Assembly: GCA_948144175.1 (NCBI GenBank) | Contig: CANXME010000504.1 | Location: 1 to 64,000, forward strand | Length of the DNA: 64,000 nucleotides | Direction: 5' to 3' | Origin: Closterium sp. NIES-65 | Lineage: Eukaryota; Streptophyta; Zygnematophyceae; Desmidiales; Closteriaceae | Shown: piece after piece, positions 11,503-21,185 of the stretch | How positions within the stretch are numbered: the first letter of the stretch is position 1 | Layout: the number at the start of each line of letters is the position of its first letter | Program-made: the position numbers and the translations under genes | The notes under the pieces: model-generated | Databases searched by the model: none | The model's input: the letters and a program-made list of their open reading frames with translations, nothing else | What the model was told of the DNA's origin: nothing

Positions 11503-12390
11503 GACCTCCAGTAGGACCAGTGTAGGGAGAAGGAGCAGGTAGCGGGGAGGCAGGCTGTAACTGTGACTGCGACTGGACAGGCTGTGGACACTCTAAGGGA
11601 GGAGCAGGACTAGTAGAGGGCGGGAGACCAAGAACCTGCTCGAGGAGTGGAACGAAGTACGACCTCGGCCGCGCAGCGCCTCCAGAACCAGCATGGACAG
11701 CACCAGTACCCCCAGCGGTAGCACCACCGCCAGCAGCACCTCCAGCTCCACCAGCGCCAACTCAAGCACCCTCGGAAGCACCAGTGCCAGCAGCACCACC
11801 AGCGCCAACACCCCCAGCTGCTCCAACTCCAGTAGCACCAACTCCGGTAGGACCGTCAGCTCCAGCAGCCTCAGCAGCACCAGGCGCACCGGTGCCAGGA
11901 GAAACACCAGCACCAACACCCCCAGCAGCTCCAGCTCTAGCAGCACTAGTAATGCCAGCAGCTCCAGCAGGACCAACTCCAGTAGCCCCAGTAGCACCCC
12001 CAGTCTGAGCAGCACGTCTCCAGCGGTGGGAAAACCACTCGCGCAGCTCCTGTGGAGAGAGTGGCTCGCGCCTCGACGAAGCACCGCCGGCGGCCACACG
12101 AGGAGACCCAGAGCCCCCAGGCTCGGCACCCCCAGGCTCCGCACCTCCAGGCTCCACACCCCCAGACCCAGCACCCCCAAGCTCAGCACCCCCAGACTCA
12201 ACACCCCCAGTCTCAGCACCCCCAGACTCCGCACCCCCAGGCTCAGCACCCCTAGTCTCAGCAAACCCAGACCCGGCACCCGCAGGCTCAGCACCTCTAG
12301 CAGCACCAGAGTCAACAGCTACCTCAACAGGCTCGACTGCGTCTACCTGGGACACACCTGACGGGGCAGGACCTTGAGGGGGGAGGGGGT
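11503..12390 (-). pseudogene. integrase-RT linker of A3 with GAEPGG repeats
   Basis: The minus-strand frame between 11762 and 12475 codes about 17 copies of a pentapeptide-like unit (Gly-Ala-Glu-Pro/Ser/Thr-Gly), then one REPLSPQELREWF motif (about 12030-12080), then Gly/Ala/Thr-rich sequence. A frameshift near 11760 separates it from the next part. No enzymatic motif. It matches the linkers of G, A1, A4 and F but with a different number of repeat units. Confidence 0.7.
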
Positions 12391-13555
12391 CTACCGGGGG
12401 GGGACTTGGTGCAAGGAAGAGCGGCGGCGGGGGGAGAGGCGCAGTGCGGTAGGGGAAGAGAGGGTAGTAAGGCACCGACTCGTCAAATGTGACGTCCTAG
12501 GAGGACAGAATACGGCGCGAGGTGGGCTGGTAAAACTGCCACCCACGCGCGTCAGGGCGGAAGCCAAGGAAGACGCAGGGAACAGCACGGGGGGACAGCT
12601 TGTACGCCGACAAGTCGCGGACAAACGCCCGAGATTCCCAGACCCGAAACGCAGACGCATCGCCAACCTTCCCCGTCCACCGGAAGGTGGGGGAGGTCTC
12701 TTGCAAGGAGACCCGGGGCTGAAGGTTGAGCTGATGCGCTGCGTACTGAACTGCAAACGGCCACAGAAAATGGGGGGCAGCCGCATAGATCATGGACGTA
12801 CGAGCGGCGTACATGACCATGCCAATGCCGCGCTCAGCAATCCCATTTTGCTGTGGAGAGGCCGGAAGCGTGAAAGTCTGGCGGATGCCCTGTGCACGAC
12901 AGAAGGCTCCCAAACGGGCAGATGAAAACTCCCCGCCTCTGTCCGAGTGCGGACGTAGAACTGGAAAGTCCGAGCCGAAACTCTCTCTGAGGTGAAGACG
13001 AGCTGCGCGGATCCAGTTGATCAACACTTCAATGATGTCACCCTTGCTGCGCAAGGGGAAGACTGTGGTGTAACGCGAGTAGTCGTCAACCACCAATAGG
13101 AAAAATTGCTCGCGCCCCTGCCCACTGACGCGGGCTGGGCCCCACACGTCCATGTGGAGAGTGTGCAGCGGAGCCTGTGTCGGAGGAAACTCGGAGGAGT
13201 GAGGGATGGCGCGCTGTCGCCCCTCGTCGCCCGGGACGCAGGTAGGGCCAGGCCCCGGAGGGAGGGGAGGGAGAGACCGAGGGAGACCAGAGACAAGGAC
13301 ACGGGAGGCCATGCCTCGGAGACGAGGCAAGGAGGGGTGACCAAGGCGGTGGTGCCAACGGAGAGTCTGGTGGGACAGCAGACGACACGAGCAGGGAGCA
13401 AACCCAGGACCAAACTTGGACGCTGCAGCAAACACCTGACTCGACGCAGCTACCTGGGCAGACTCAGCAGCCGGAGGAGACTCAGTAGTAAGGGTGTACA
13501 GGGAGACCCTGGCGGACGGGTGAACGTGGCCAAGTGTCGTCTTGTCCGAGCACAC
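12391..13555 (-). pseudogene. integrase of A3
   Basis: Minus-strand frame containing the zinc region (WHHRLGH ... CVPG, where the second Cys of the C-X2-C pair is Gly), catalytic Asp in HMDVWGP, Asp in HSDRGGEF and Glu in NGIAERGIG. This is the DDE set of retroviral integrases, which join the cDNA to host DNA in the nucleus. The copia-type region after the core (WGSRAFVRDLS-like) follows. TAG at 12497-12499 replaces the Gln of SSQDVTF. The DDE triad is intact but the zinc-binding pair is damaged. Confidence 0.88.
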
Positions 13556-15400
13556 GTGCAGTGGGTCACTCGCTGACTCGCAGGAGTGAACTGGTCAACC
13601 CCCCTATCCTGTAGGTCCGCTCCACTCACCAAGTGCGTAGAGAACGAGGGGAGGTAGAGACCTGACAGGGTGCCAGAGGGGGCTGCCGGGCACGGTAAGA
13701 CAGTGGAGAGGCTAGCAAGGAAAGGACCCCCAGAGGGGTCTGCCAGGGAGACTGCAATTGGCCGACTAAGCGGCATAAGAGTGGTGCGGTCTCGAAAGAA
13801 GGAGCGGGACGCACCCGAGTCAAGGGTGAAGGTTTGGAAGGCCTGAGCCAACGTAGTACCTGAGAGTGCAGACTCACCAGCACCTGGGGCAGCAGACGCA
13901 CTGGCACCTGGGGCAGCAAATGCACTAGCACCTAGAGTAGCAGCCTCACCAGTACCTAGAGCAGTGGCCTCAATGCCCGGGTTAGGCGGTACACACAGGT
14001 AACAATCACCCTCAACACTAGTAGTAACAGAATACATGGCAGCAAGGATAGCATCATAGTCAAGATCAAAGACGGCAACCCCCGCCCTAGACAGATCTCC
14101 CCTGCAAGGGATCTCTGTCGCCTCAGAGAACTGGCGACGCCACGCATCTGTCAGGCGACCCAAGCAGCGCTGGGTGGAGTGCGGGCCTCCGCACTGCTCA
14201 CCAGCTCGGTCGCCGCTACGGAGGACGTAAGTGCAGGGACCAAAACCCCCACCGCGCTGACGCACAGTGTACCACTCACGAAGCTGCTGAGGGGACAAGG
14301 TCACACCACTCCGCTGCTGCTGGCGCGGACCACCACCAAAGCCACTCCTCTGCACAGAATCGCAACCCGCTCCACCACCGCCGCCGCCACCGCCGCCTCC
14401 GCCGCCTCCTCCACCTCCGCCTCCTCCGCCACCTCCGCCACCTCCGCTCCCTCCGCCGCCTCCGCTCCCTCCGCCACCACCACCACCTCCGCCGCCTCCA
14501 GTGCTGCCGCCGCCGTTGCCACCCTTGGCACCACTCCCACCACCACCCCCACTCCCTCCACTGCCTCCACCACCACCTCCACCGCCCCCTCCAGCCCCTC
14601 CAGCGCTCTTGCCCCCTTTGGCCTTGCCGGTGCGGCGTCTCCCGCTCGGGGCAGACGCAGCGCCGACTGACTCGAAACCAACGAGGTCGGCTGCAGCAGC
14701 AGAGGCAACAGAGGGCAAGAGGGGGGAGGGAGAACACCCCTCAAAGACGGGGGTGCGAGGGTCACCACGAGAGGCTCGTACAGCGAATATGCTCTTCTTT
14801 GCCGCTAGGAGGGCCTTCTTGAGGAGGTCAACGGTAAGAGTGGTGGGGCAAACTGAGAGGAAGTGGTCCCTGACTACGCGGAGAGAGTCAGGGAGCCGGG
14901 TGACTATGTAGTAGAGGGTGATGTACATTGGGGGGGGGGTTCTTGGCGCAGAGATCAGCAGGAAGCGCAGCGCGGTAGCGAGTGTCACTAGTGCGGAGGT
15001 GCGTAATGAGGTCAGCGACGGTGGGAAAGGCAGCAAGGTCAGGGAAGAGGTACGGTAGCATGAGTCGGCTCAGTGCAGCTGTGGCAGGGGAAGAGTAGTG
15101 TGCAACTACAGCGTCGCACAAGGTCTGAGCACTCTTGTACTGGCTAAAGTGTGCACGCTCAGTGATCGGTAAGTGGCGGCGCACAGCAAGGCGAGCAGAA
15201 GCATCACGCGTGGCCCATTGTGAGCGAATAGTGGCGTCAGCATCAGCAGCAGGGGCAGGAGAGGCACCAGAAGTGAGATCAAACAGGGAGAGACGGTCTG
15301 CCCTATCGCACTGTAGGAAAAGCTGCAGATCATCTACCCAGACGTAAAAGTCAACTGCGCGACCCTCAGCGTCAAAGGTGAGAACACTAGGGGAGGCCTT
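13556..15400 (-). pseudogene. gag-protease of A3, start codon lost
   Basis: Reading the minus strand from 15400, the place where sister copies have ATG shows AAG, so the gag start is gone. The capsid-like region follows in pieces (15106-15400, 14888-15184) with frameshifts, then a long frame to about 13560 with the Lys/Gly-rich segment, poly-Gly tract (about 14380-14600), LSPQQLREWYT, the Cys/His segment (CTYVLRSGDRAGEQCGGPH), LAAMYSV, and the protease motif DSGAS near 13815. Codon AAG cannot normally initiate, so this copy would not make Gag. Confidence 0.85.
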
Positions 15401-15463
15401 GACAGTAGTAGACAGGCAGTGAGTACAGTGGGGCAGGGCAGTGCAGTGGGAGAGGCTCTGCTC

Positions 15464-16110
15464 TTACCAGGCAAGTGGGGCGGTCCCTAGCAGGTCGACA
15501 GGCGGCTCGGCGGTCGGGCGGCTCGGCTGCTCGGCGGTTCGGCTGCTCGGCGGCTCGGGCGCTGAGCGGCTGAGCGGCGACGGGGCCGTGGAAGGGCGGC
15601 GAGGCGGCCGCTGAAAGGGCGGGGACAAGCCGCTGAAAGGGCGGCAACGGGCCGCTGAAAGGGCGGCGACGGGGCCGCTGAAGGGCGGCGACGAGGCCGC
15701 TGGAGGGCGGCAACGGGGCCGCGGAAGGGCGGTGTCGAGGCCGCGGAAGTGAGGCGGCGGGGCCGCTGCAAGGGCGGGCAGCGAGGCCGTGGAAGGGCGG
15801 TGACGGGGCCGTGGAAGGGCGGCGATGGGGCCGCGGAAAGGGCGGCGACGGGGCCGCTGAAAGGGGCGGCGTGACGAGGCCGCAAGGGCGGCGCGACGGG
15901 GCCGCAAGGGCGGCGCAACAGGGCCGCAAGGGCGGCGCGACGGGGCCGCAAGGGCGGCGCGATGGGGCCGCAAGGGCGGCTCGACGGGGCCGTTAGGGGC
16001 CGTAAAAGGGGCCGCTAGAGGGGGAACGACACGGGGCGCGACTCGGGCAGGGGCCAAGCGTGCTCCGGGCAGGAAAAAAAAAGTCGGTGGGCCCTAGGAA
16101 CAGTTCCCAC
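15464..16110 (-). repeat. leader tandem repeats of A3
   Basis: Two repeat modules. About 15464-15580 consists of GCCGAGCCGCC-type units; about 15580-16000 consists of degenerate units of 20-24 bp around GGCCGC and AAGGGCGGCGAC (plus strand). Long open frames on both strands here have extreme Arg/Pro/Ala composition and are repeat artefacts. Towards the LTR a short unique stretch holds GGGCCCACC and the post-primer-site hairpin (about 16085-16125). Confidence 0.75.
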
Positions 16111-16131
16111 GAGGGAACCAGCTCTATACCA

Positions 16132-16264
16132 TGTGAAGATTAGAACGAGAGAATGGTTGAACTATGAAAGATTTGGGTACAAGTACTAACCCTAATTGGG
16201 TTGTACCCCTTATGGGCTACCCCACTACAGCCTACACAAATGTATAAGCTATAATGTTCCGACA
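16132..16264 (-). repeat. 5' LTR of A3
   Basis: 133 bp, differing from the 3' copy at about four sites. Downstream on the minus strand comes the primer-binding site TGGTATAGAGC. TSD ATCCC follows at 16265-16269. Confidence 0.9.
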
Positions 16265-16690
16265 ATCCCTCACGCCTAAATGACGCTGACTTCATCGGTG
16301 TGGATTACTCCTCCCTGCCTCGACGACGTGCCTCTGGCACTACTGCCGACTTGGTCATCGGCGTTGACGCCTACGTCGACGCCGCCCTCGTTGTTCACCG
16401 GTCGACGAGAAGCAGGCCAAGAAGGGTGCTCCGTTGCCCACACGGCGCGGATGCCAGCCTCGATGACCGCCTAGGGGATGTCTCCGTACTCGCGCGCCTC
16501 ATGGCGTCTCCTCGAATCCTCCAGCCGTGCCTCCAAGGTGTCTGCAACACAAGTGTCACCTACGCCAACTGTGGTGGTCACTAATGTACAGCTTCCAGCT
16601 TACTGACAACTTAGGTAAGTGACAACTTTGTCGAATAGTCTGAAATTTCCTCCACGCTCACAGCACCATGCGGAGACAACTTAATTCAAC
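16265..16690. other. flank of D beyond A3, no identified gene
   Basis: After the A3 duplication the sequence should be the upstream part of D (gag start and leader on the minus strand). I cannot recognise a protein motif, LTR end or primer site here. From about 16585 composition becomes AT-richer and resembles the H1 flank. The border between D and H1 is somewhere in this stretch. Confidence 0.4.
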
Positions 16691-17010
16691 GGGAGCTAAA
16701 CTACGGGCTAGGCACGGGGCAAGAGTGATCTCTGCATTCGTTCCTTAGTCGTTTCCTTTTGTTCACACTGCTTGCTAATTCACGAAGAGAATTAGCAAGA
16801 GTTTCATTAGGAAAACATGACAACAAGGTTCAGAATGATAGCAACAAAGTTGGCAAGCTTGACAACATCAGAGCTAGCATGCAAGCAGGATGACTGCCAG
16901 CGCATCATGGTTGACCGTGCTCCGGCTCGACTTGGTCGACCGCGTTCCGGCTCGACTTGGTCGACCGCACTCCAGTAGTGCAAAGTAGAGGCCTCCCAAC
17001 AATTCAAGTC
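16691..17010. repeat. repeat E, left copy (probable part of H1 3' LTR)
   Basis: About 300 bp similar, in the same orientation, to 57210-57479. Shared landmarks in order are GGGAGCTA(A/G)ACTACGGGC, CGTTCC(T/C)TAGT, AGAGCTAGCATGCAAGCAGG, CTGCCAGCGCA, TCGACC and CTCCAG(T/C)AGTGC. The position left of the minus-strand integrase end of H1, with the partner right of H1 gag, fits the two LTRs of H1. Divergence is considerable, with indels, as expected of an old element. Confidence 0.55.
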
Positions 17011-17640
17011 GACAGCATGCCAACGCTGCAACAAGTCGGCTGCACAGTGCTGCACTCGTAAGAGAGTAGCGCACCCGCTTCGCAGGTGCTCGAAGACGAT
17101 TGGCAGGCTGTGTCTTGTCACCTATACAGCGCACACGCCAAGTTGTCTCGTGCTGGCGACTGCTCCTGATCAGCCACGTCGACCACGGGATACCACACCG
17201 AGGACGGCTTCGCCACTAACACCTGGGCGACTGTCGCGTGCCTCCGTAGAAACCCGTCGCCCATGTAACCTGGTGGACCAAACAACCACCGCGTCGACCT
17301 GCTTCTCCTTTTGCCAGTCGACCTCCCAAGCCGACGACCTCCTCTGGTGGACCACACCAGGTTAATTTCACCCTCAGTCGACCAGCTCGAGGTCGACCAT
17401 CCTCCAGGTCGACCAACCCCAAGTCGACCATTACATATATTAGCCGACCACCCAAGTCAGCTTCCCTCAGTCTGCATCACCAAGTCAACGCCCTCCACAT
17501 GTCAACCGCCCAAGTCGACCTCCCGAAGTCGGCGTCCCCCCGAAGTCGGCGCCCTTGCACTGCCACCCGTGCAGGTCCACCAGCCCTGTCGACCAGCTCG
17601 CTCACTGATGCTGGTCGGCTGCACCCCTCACACCCGACCA
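16915..17640. repeat. GTCGAC-rich degenerate repeat
   Basis: The hexamer GTCGAC and near variants (GTCGGC, GTCAAC) recur at short irregular spacing, often as AGTCGACC or GGTCGACC, through this stretch. There is no fixed period and no coding potential that I can support. The lower-density start of the tract is shared with 57395-57450. Confidence 0.6.
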
Positions 17641-17672
17641 TGAGGTTGGCTCCGCCCAAGCGAGGACGGGGC

Positions 17673-17972
17673 CTACCACAACTCCCGTTGACACGTGAGC
17701 TTAGGGCGAGCGAATTCAGACAACAGTGGTGCCACGTATTGGCATAGCAAACTGGCGTGGAATGCGTCATGGATTTTCATATCATTCGGGAGTAGCACCT
17801 TTGCATAGACATGCGTCTGTATGATGCAGAAGGGTCCGATGTAGTGGGGACGAAGCTTCGCTGGTTGGGGTAGGCGAAGGTTCTTCGTGTCAAGGAGAAC
17901 CATCTGCCCACCGCAGAAGGGTAAATCCCTTCAACTTTTATCGGCGTTGCGGCTGGCGGTATTTGCCTTCCG
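17673..17972 (-). pseudogene. gypsy H1 integrase C-terminus (GPY/F region)
   Basis: The minus-strand frame gives VLLDTKNLRLPQPAKLRPHYIGPFCI followed by KIHDAFHASLL, the GPY/F module at the C-terminal end of Ty3/gypsy integrase. Upstream on the minus strand the frame runs to 17972, where the chromovirus begins; its continuation is found at 41603 after removing the chromovirus, one TTCCG copy, the hAT-like element and one ATTCCGAG copy. After FHASLL the sequence departs from family expectation, so the end is degraded. One in-frame stop lies near 17930. Confidence 0.8.
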
Positions 17973-18339
17973 TGTGAGAGTACGACGGCTTATGCCAGCG
18001 ATGCTTGCTTGCCTTTACTTTATGATGCTATTTCTAGCATATGATAATTATATGCATGCATGAATTGCTTGATTTTCTAGGCTAGGTGCTTTCCTATATT
18101 CTATTATAGTTATAGCACCGAGCTATGTTGCTTGCACCGAATTCTGGGTTTTCGGTTGCCACTGAATTGCCTTCTAACAAATTCGGGAAGGAACTGTTCA
18201 AGACGCTACGCGACCCGCGGAACCCTCGCGTAACACCTGGTTACGGGGCCTTGTGTCGAGCCTATCTATAGCCTCGTGCTGTACCCAGGTGTTCATTCAA
18301 TTACAATAATCTTTTGTGAGCTCGATCCTAGTCCTCACA
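17973..18339 (+). repeat. 5' LTR of the chromovirus
   Basis: 367 bp, TG...CA, matching 40520-40887 over its whole length with about 7% differences. It includes a TATCTATAG segment near 18263 (TATATATAG in the 3' copy), a possible TATA element. Confidence 0.92.
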
Positions 18340-18769
18340 CTTGGTAATCATAGCCTGTTTGCAAGCTAAGTTTTTTGACTGCTTAAACCTAGCTTTTAAA
18401 ACTGCGGGGGCGACGACGGAAAGCGCCGATTTCGGGTACGTAAACCAGTTCGGCGCTATTTTCTAACGTCCCCCTCGAACCGGTTTTCGAACACTCCTCT
18501 GGTCCAGTGGCGAAAAAGTTGGAATTTCGACCGTCGGATCTAGTCGAATCTCAATGGCCTTGAGAATTTCGCCCAAACAAGTTGGAATTTGGAGCGTCGG
18601 ATCGAATTTCTTCTCAATGGCCGAAATCAGACGCAAATTTCGACTAAGGAGAATAACGCGACTTACAGAATCAGCCCTCATCATTTCAGCAGTCAACTCG
18701 ACTCACAGTAAGATGACCAGCGCCTAAAATCCATATATTTTTGTCGCGAACCTTCCTATAAATTGCCAA
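18340..18769 (+). other. chromovirus leader with degenerate primer site
   Basis: Directly after the LTR comes CTTGGTAATCATAGC, which resembles the initiator-Met primer site TGGTATCAGAGC only after allowing an insertion and a change, so the assignment is weak. The remaining about 400 bp show no ORF that I can support before the gag ATG at 18770. Near 18520-18610 the string AAGTTGGAATTT and the string CGTCGGATC each occur twice. Confidence 0.6.
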
Positions 18770-19051
18770 ATGGAGGAAATAAATGATAATTCCGTACGGA
18801 AAATTACGCAGTTACACACCGGCCTGGACCAGACGCGAGCGGCACTCCAGCAAAAAGAGGAGCTTCTCGCGAACCAGTCGGCAGCCGCCATAGCAGCACC
18901 GAACGCAGCGGCGAATGCAGCCGCGACGTCAGCAGCAGCAGCAGCGCCGACACCGACACTTAACCCAACAGCAGCGGCAGCGGCTACAGTGAATCTTGAG
19001 GCGGCACGTCCGAGGCTACCGGAGACGATCAATCGGAATGCGAGAGACACT
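18770..19051 (+). pseudogene. chromovirus gag, N-terminal exon-like part before insertion A1
   Basis: ATG at 18770 opens 94 codons ending exactly at the A1 insertion point. It begins MEEINDNSVRKITQLHTGLD, a heptad-like predicted coiled coil to about residue 40, followed by an Ala/Pro/Thr-rich low-complexity segment (residues 42-75) and RPRLPETINRNARDT. The frame continues at 32791 without change once A1 and one ACACT copy are removed. Gag forms the particle; the coiled coil followed by an Ala-rich spacer is the expected N-terminal arrangement. Confidence 0.85.
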
Positions 19052-19182
19052 TGACGAGAAGTGAGAATGGATGAATGAACTATGAAACAATTGGGTACAA
19101 GTACTAACCCTACTTGGGTTGTACCCCTTATGGGCTACCCCACTACAGCCTACACAAATGTATAAGCTATAATGTTCTGACA
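19052..19182 (-). repeat. 3' LTR of A1
   Basis: 131 bp. On the minus strand it begins TGTCAGAACATTATAGC and ends CTTCTCGTCA. Polypurine tract (minus strand) at about 19183-19192. Confidence 0.9.
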
Positions 19183-19381
19183 CACCCCCATAGGCAAAGT
19201 GGGGGAGAACAAGCGGTCACAAGACCAGTAAAGCAAAGCAAAGCAAGCTCAGGGTGGATCACAAAGTCACCACACAGTCCGAGCACAAGAGTAAGGCCAG
19301 AAGGCCAGTTCACATGCAAGAACATATATATAAAGGTAAACAAGCAAGTGCAAGTATAGAAAGAGTACAGTACAAACAAGA

Positions 19382-19739
19382 TCAACAAGTGAGTAAGTGA
19401 GGCCAGGTAGGCACAAGACCTAGCAAAGTACGAAAGCGCTGATGATCACAAGGCGGAAGGGCCTTGGTGAAGATATCAGTAGTGTTGGCCTCAGAGGCCA
19501 CGTAGGTGAGGCGGAGCTGACCACGCTGCTGCAGCTCACGAGCCAGGAAGTAGCGGAGAGCAATGTGCTTCGTTCTGTGCTCCAGTCTGTGCTCCCGAAA
19601 CAAGGCCAGCATGGCCTTGTTGTCTACGTACAGAACTGGAGGAGAACGAGGCGGCTCTCCTAGGTCAGTCAGCAGGTAGGTGAGCCAGCGTAGCTCCTGT
19701 GCAGCCATGGCCCCGGCGTAGATCTCAGCCTCACAGCAA
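19382..19739 (-). pseudogene. RNase H C-terminal part of A1, left of insertion A2
   Basis: Minus-strand frame MAAQELRWLTYLLTDLGEP ... YVDNKAM ... KHIALRYFLARELQQRGQLR, ending TGA. It is the second half of the RNase H domain, with the third catalytic Asp in YVDN. The frame is cut at 19739 by A2 and resumes at 24386 (EAEI side). In this copy the Cys of ALCREH is Phe. Confidence 0.85.
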
Positions 19740-19871
19740 TGACGAGAAGTGAGAATGGAATGAATGAACTATGAAAGAGTTGGGTACAAGTACTAACCCT
19801 AATTGGGTTGTACCCCTTATGGGCTACCCCAGTACAGCCTACACAAATGTATAAGCTATAATGTTCTGACA
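19740..19871 (-). repeat. 3' LTR of A2
   Basis: 132 bp, two differences from the partner at 24254-24385. On its right (upstream in the element) follows the polypurine tract and a (TTTGC)n run, longer here than in E1. Confidence 0.9.
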
Positions 19872-20086
19872 CACCCCCATAGGCAAAGCGGGGGAGAGCA
19901 AGGGGTCACAAGACTAGTCAAGCAAACCAAAGCAAAGCAAAGCAAAGCAAGTTCAGGGTGGATCACAAAGTCACCACACAGTCCGAGCACAAGAGTAAGG
20001 CCACAAGGCCAGTTCACATGCAAGGTCATATATATAAAGGTAAAACAAGCAAGGGCAGGTATAGAAAGAATACAGTACAAACAAGA

Positions 20087-21185
20087 TCAAGAAGTGAGCA
20101 AGTGAGGCCAGGAAGGCACAAGACCTAGCAAAGTACAGAAGCACTGATGATCACAAGGCGGAAGGGCCTTGGTGAAGATATAAGCAGTGTTGGCCTCAGA
20201 GGCCACGTAGGTGAGGCGGAGCTGACCACACTGCTGCAGCTCACGAGACAGGAAGTAGCGGAGAGCAATGTGCTTCGTTCTGTGCTCCAGTCTGTGCTCC
20301 CGACACAAGGCGAGCATGGCCTTGTTGTCTACGTACACAACAGGAGGAGAACGAGGCGGCTCTCCTAGGTGAGTCATCCGAAGGCAGAGCTGAGAGCGAG
20401 TGGCGAGTAGACAGAGGAGTGGCCTGAGGCGAGGAGTACGTGAAGCCGAAGCGCTGAAGGACCTGCTGCACCATGTGTGACTTAGTCAGGGTAATGGTGC
20501 GCTGTGCTCTGTCCCGGGAGATCTGCAAGCCAAGGTAGCTGCGCAGTTCACCCAGGTCAGTGCACGTGTGTCTCTTCTGCAGCTCGGACTTCACGTGGGC
20601 GAGTCCAGCAGTGTCAGTAGTGGCAAAGACCAGGGTGGCGACGTACACGAGGATGTAGAACGGCGGCAAAGAGGTGTCGGTGCGTAGAAATAGCGACGGG
20701 TCGGCTGTAGAAGGAGCAAACCCAAGAGCCGCAAGTGTAGTCCTCAGTGTGTCATGCCACTCGCGGGGCGCCTGGCGGAGACCGTAGACTGGCCGCCAGA
20801 GGCTCCACTGGGTACCAGGAGGAAACGACCCAGTGAAGCCAGGAGGGCGGCGCAGCCAGATCTCCTCGTGCAGGCTGCCGTGCAGGAAAGCTCTGCTGAA
20901 GTCAAGAGAGTGAAGCTCGTAGTCGCGCTGAGCGGCTATGTGTAGCAGCACCCGAAGAGTGGTCATCTTCGGGGTGGGAGAGAAGGTCTGAAAGTAGTCA
21001 AATCCCTGCTGCTCTCTGAAGCCTCGAGCCACGTAACGCGCCTTGAAGACAGGCGGAGAGCCCGGCGGCCGCTTCACCCTGAAAATCCACATCCCACTGA
21101 CGATGTTCGCCCTAGGCGGGGGAACCTCATCAACGTAGGTGCCTGTGGACTTCCAGGAAGCCATCTCTGCGTCCATAGCCGACTT
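20087..21185 (-). pseudogene. reverse transcriptase and truncated RNase H of A2
   Basis: The minus-strand frame has RT entry MDAEMASWKSTGTYVDEV, the palm region VFKARYVARGF, and FYILVYVATLVFATTD, where YVDD has become YVAT: both catalytic aspartates are lost. At about 20375 the coding sequence jumps from ALPSD to LGEPPRSPP; about 430 bp present in G are missing, including the first two acidic residues of RNase H. The end (20087-20377) still encodes YVDNKAM and the C-terminus. Confidence 0.87.

Larger units (their letters stand above)
9077..16264 (-). mobile_element. Ty1/copia element A3, full length, decayed
   Basis: A 7,188-bp minus-strand element bounded by two 133-bp LTRs and an exact TSD ATCCC (9072-9076 and 16265-16269), inserted in gag of D. 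Order on the minus strand: LTR, leader repeats, gag, protease, integrase, linker, RT, RNase H, polypurine tract, LTR. The two LTRs differ at about four positions. Long frames remain but the gag start codon, several Gln codons and one RT catalytic residue are lost. Confidence 0.93.
6317..16584 (-). mobile_element. Older Ty1/copia element D, integrase-less, interrupted by A3
   Basis: Minus-strand copia of a second family, present at 6317-9076 and resuming after A3 at 16265. Reading leftwards on the minus strand it shows gag with a zinc knuckle, the segment following the protease, then directly RT. No integrase is recognisable between the protease-type segment (ends about 7523) and RT (starts about 7500). 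Protein sequence is clearly different from the A family (LDMKKAFLQSKFDRVMYM versus LHSLDFSTAFLQGSLHEEI). E1 cuts its 3' end and A3 cuts it at gag. Its own LTRs were not identified. Confidence 0.7.

Noticed and set aside
14179..14911. Long Ser/Ala/Pro/Thr-rich frames opposite the poly-Gly region of gag (also 11693-12361, 21963-22553, 28788-29417, 52722-53399)
   Set aside because: They are the complement of Gly codons and linker repeats; the coding strand is fixed by protease, integrase and RT motifs.
15387..16057. Long Arg/Pro/Ala-rich open frames in GC-rich leaders (also 23074-23983, 30034-30776, 31203-32060, 33875-34776, 35685-36629, 42699-43187, 51444-52234, 58208-58937)
   Set aside because: They follow tandem repeats on both strands, have near-repetitive composition, no domain, and are not kept between sister copies. 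Stop-free length is a by-product of GC content.
17120..17672. Protein-coding frames in the GTCGAC-rich tract
   Set aside because: Short competing frames on both strands with Arg/Pro/Thr bias and no motif.
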